Assembly: GCA_030681645.1 (NCBI GenBank)
Contig: JAUXRX010000002.1
Location: forward strand, 1-64,000
Source of the DNA: Archangium sp.
GTDB taxonomy: Bacteria; Myxococcota; Myxococcia; Myxococcales; Myxococcaceae
DNA: 64,000 nucleotides
Direction: 5' to 3'
Under the pieces are notes generated by a model. That model had not been told where the DNA came from. It saw only the letters and a list, made by a program, of their open reading frames with translations, and ran no database searches. Shown here in pieces: positions 63,492 through 64,000 of the stretch (position 1 is the first letter of the stretch; the number at the start of each line of letters is the position of its first letter). The translations under genes were made by a program, and so were the position numbers.

Positions 63492-64000
63492 ATGAACCGC
63501 GCGCTGTTGTGGGCCTGGGGCACCTTCGTCGGCCTCGCGGCCTTCGCCCTGACCCTCACCCAGTCGGTCTCGATCTCGCTGGCCGTCGGCCTGGTCGCGG
63601 CGATCTGCGTGTTCGCCGCGGCCGAGCGGGTCGCCCACCAGTGGCAACGGCGCGCCGAGGCGTTCGCCGCCGCCGCGCGGGGCATCTCGGTCGATCCCGG
63701 CGTGGAAGGGGGCGACGACCCCGTCAGGCTCGCCCACGAGGTCCAGGCCGCGTCCATCACCGCCCGCGAAAATGCCCGCAAGCTCTCGGTGCTGCGCGCG
63801 GTGATCGACGGCATGGCCGAGGGCGTGTGGATCACCTCGGAAGACGGCACCGTGGTCGAGCACAACAACGCGCTGAAGGAATTCCTCTACACCGGCCAGG
63901 AGATCGCCGGGCACCGCCCCCGCGATCTGTTCGAGAGCGCCGAGCTGCACGACGCCGTGCAGAAGGCCTGCCGCGAGCACCTCTCGTCGCGCCTCGAGCT
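63492..64000 (+). CDS. phoR: PhoR-type sensor histidine kinase, N-terminal part
   Basis: The first 169 residues of a sensor kinase cut by the window end. Two hydrophobic helices (MNRALLWAWGTFVGLAAFAL, VSISLAVGLVAAICVFAA) anchor it, followed by a HAMP-like linker and a PAS domain (VLRAVIDGMAEGVWITSEDG, EHNNALKEFLY). The His box and ATPase domain lie beyond the window. It is the likely partner of the PhoB-type regulator. Confidence 0.85.
   Translation, partial: MNRALLWAWGTFVGLAAFALTLTQSVSISLAVGLVAAICVFAAAERVAHQWQRRAEAFAAAARGISVDPGVEGGDDPVRLAHEVQAASITARENARKLSVLRAVIDGMAEGVWITSEDGTVVEHNNALKEFLYTGQEIAGHRPRDLFESAELHDAVQKACREHLSSRLE

Overview
The window comes from the chromosome of a high-GC, Gram-negative myxobacterium (Myxococcota, probably suborder Cystobacterineae). 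The signs are an AglZ-type gliding-motility protein with a pseudo-receiver and a very long coiled coil, a MYXO-CTERM anchored protease, an IgGFc-binding-domain lipoprotein, many short cysteine-rich lipoproteins, PilZ and PilT proteins, and multi-domain response regulators. Coding density is high, G/C dominates third codon positions, and GTG/TTG starts are frequent. No phage, integron, CRISPR array, rRNA or tRNA was seen.

Layout. 0.1-4.3 kb (minus): a five-gene operon of a Rho_N-like small protein, a large TPR/coiled-coil protein with a HEPN-like RxxxxH motif, an alpha/beta hydrolase, a secreted hypothetical and a YciO/Sua5 protein. 4.3-16.1 kb (plus): a glycosyltransferase with a 500-residue disordered tail, aglZ, and two large secreted lipoproteins. 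16.1-27.6 kb: a MoxR ATPase, a receiver-PATAN-DnaJ-TPR regulator, a patatin phospholipase, ilvE, a second AAA ATPase, GNAT, PilZ, a cyclic-nucleotide-binding protein and pilT. 27.6-30.4 kb: fhs inside a decayed stretch with frameshifted gene remnants and short repeats. 30.4-38.7 kb (plus): nuoC-D-G-H-I, an AmpG-like permease and a membrane metallophosphoesterase. 39.5-47.9 kb (minus): a tightly packed operon with a HemD-like protein, a MYXO-CTERM metalloprotease, a GspE/PilB ATPase, a phospholipase D and two TPR proteins. 48.0-49.7 kb (plus): trxA and mgtE. 49.8-60.8 kb (minus): ribD, nrdR, glyA, a phosphate-selective-type porin, rpiB with small lipoproteins, and the fatty-acid block fabF-acpP-fabG-fabD-fabH with rpmF and yceD. 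60.9-64 kb: a TPR membrane protein, a lipoprotein, a PilZ protein, and a PhoB-type regulator followed by the start of its kinase, which is cut by the window end.

Four families of short dispersed repeats occur. Two CCCTCTCCC palindrome types (A and B) sit mostly between genes, and type B seems to supply ribosome-binding sites for two genes. A CCCCTCGACTCCGCTCGGGG type (C) lies in frame inside three genes. An approximately 86-nt type (D) occurs at both ends of the window. No single locus is certainly a new biological system. The most unusual points are the TPR-HEPN operon, the glycosyltransferase tail next to aglZ, the receiver-PATAN-DnaJ-TPR protein, and the in-frame repeat insertions.
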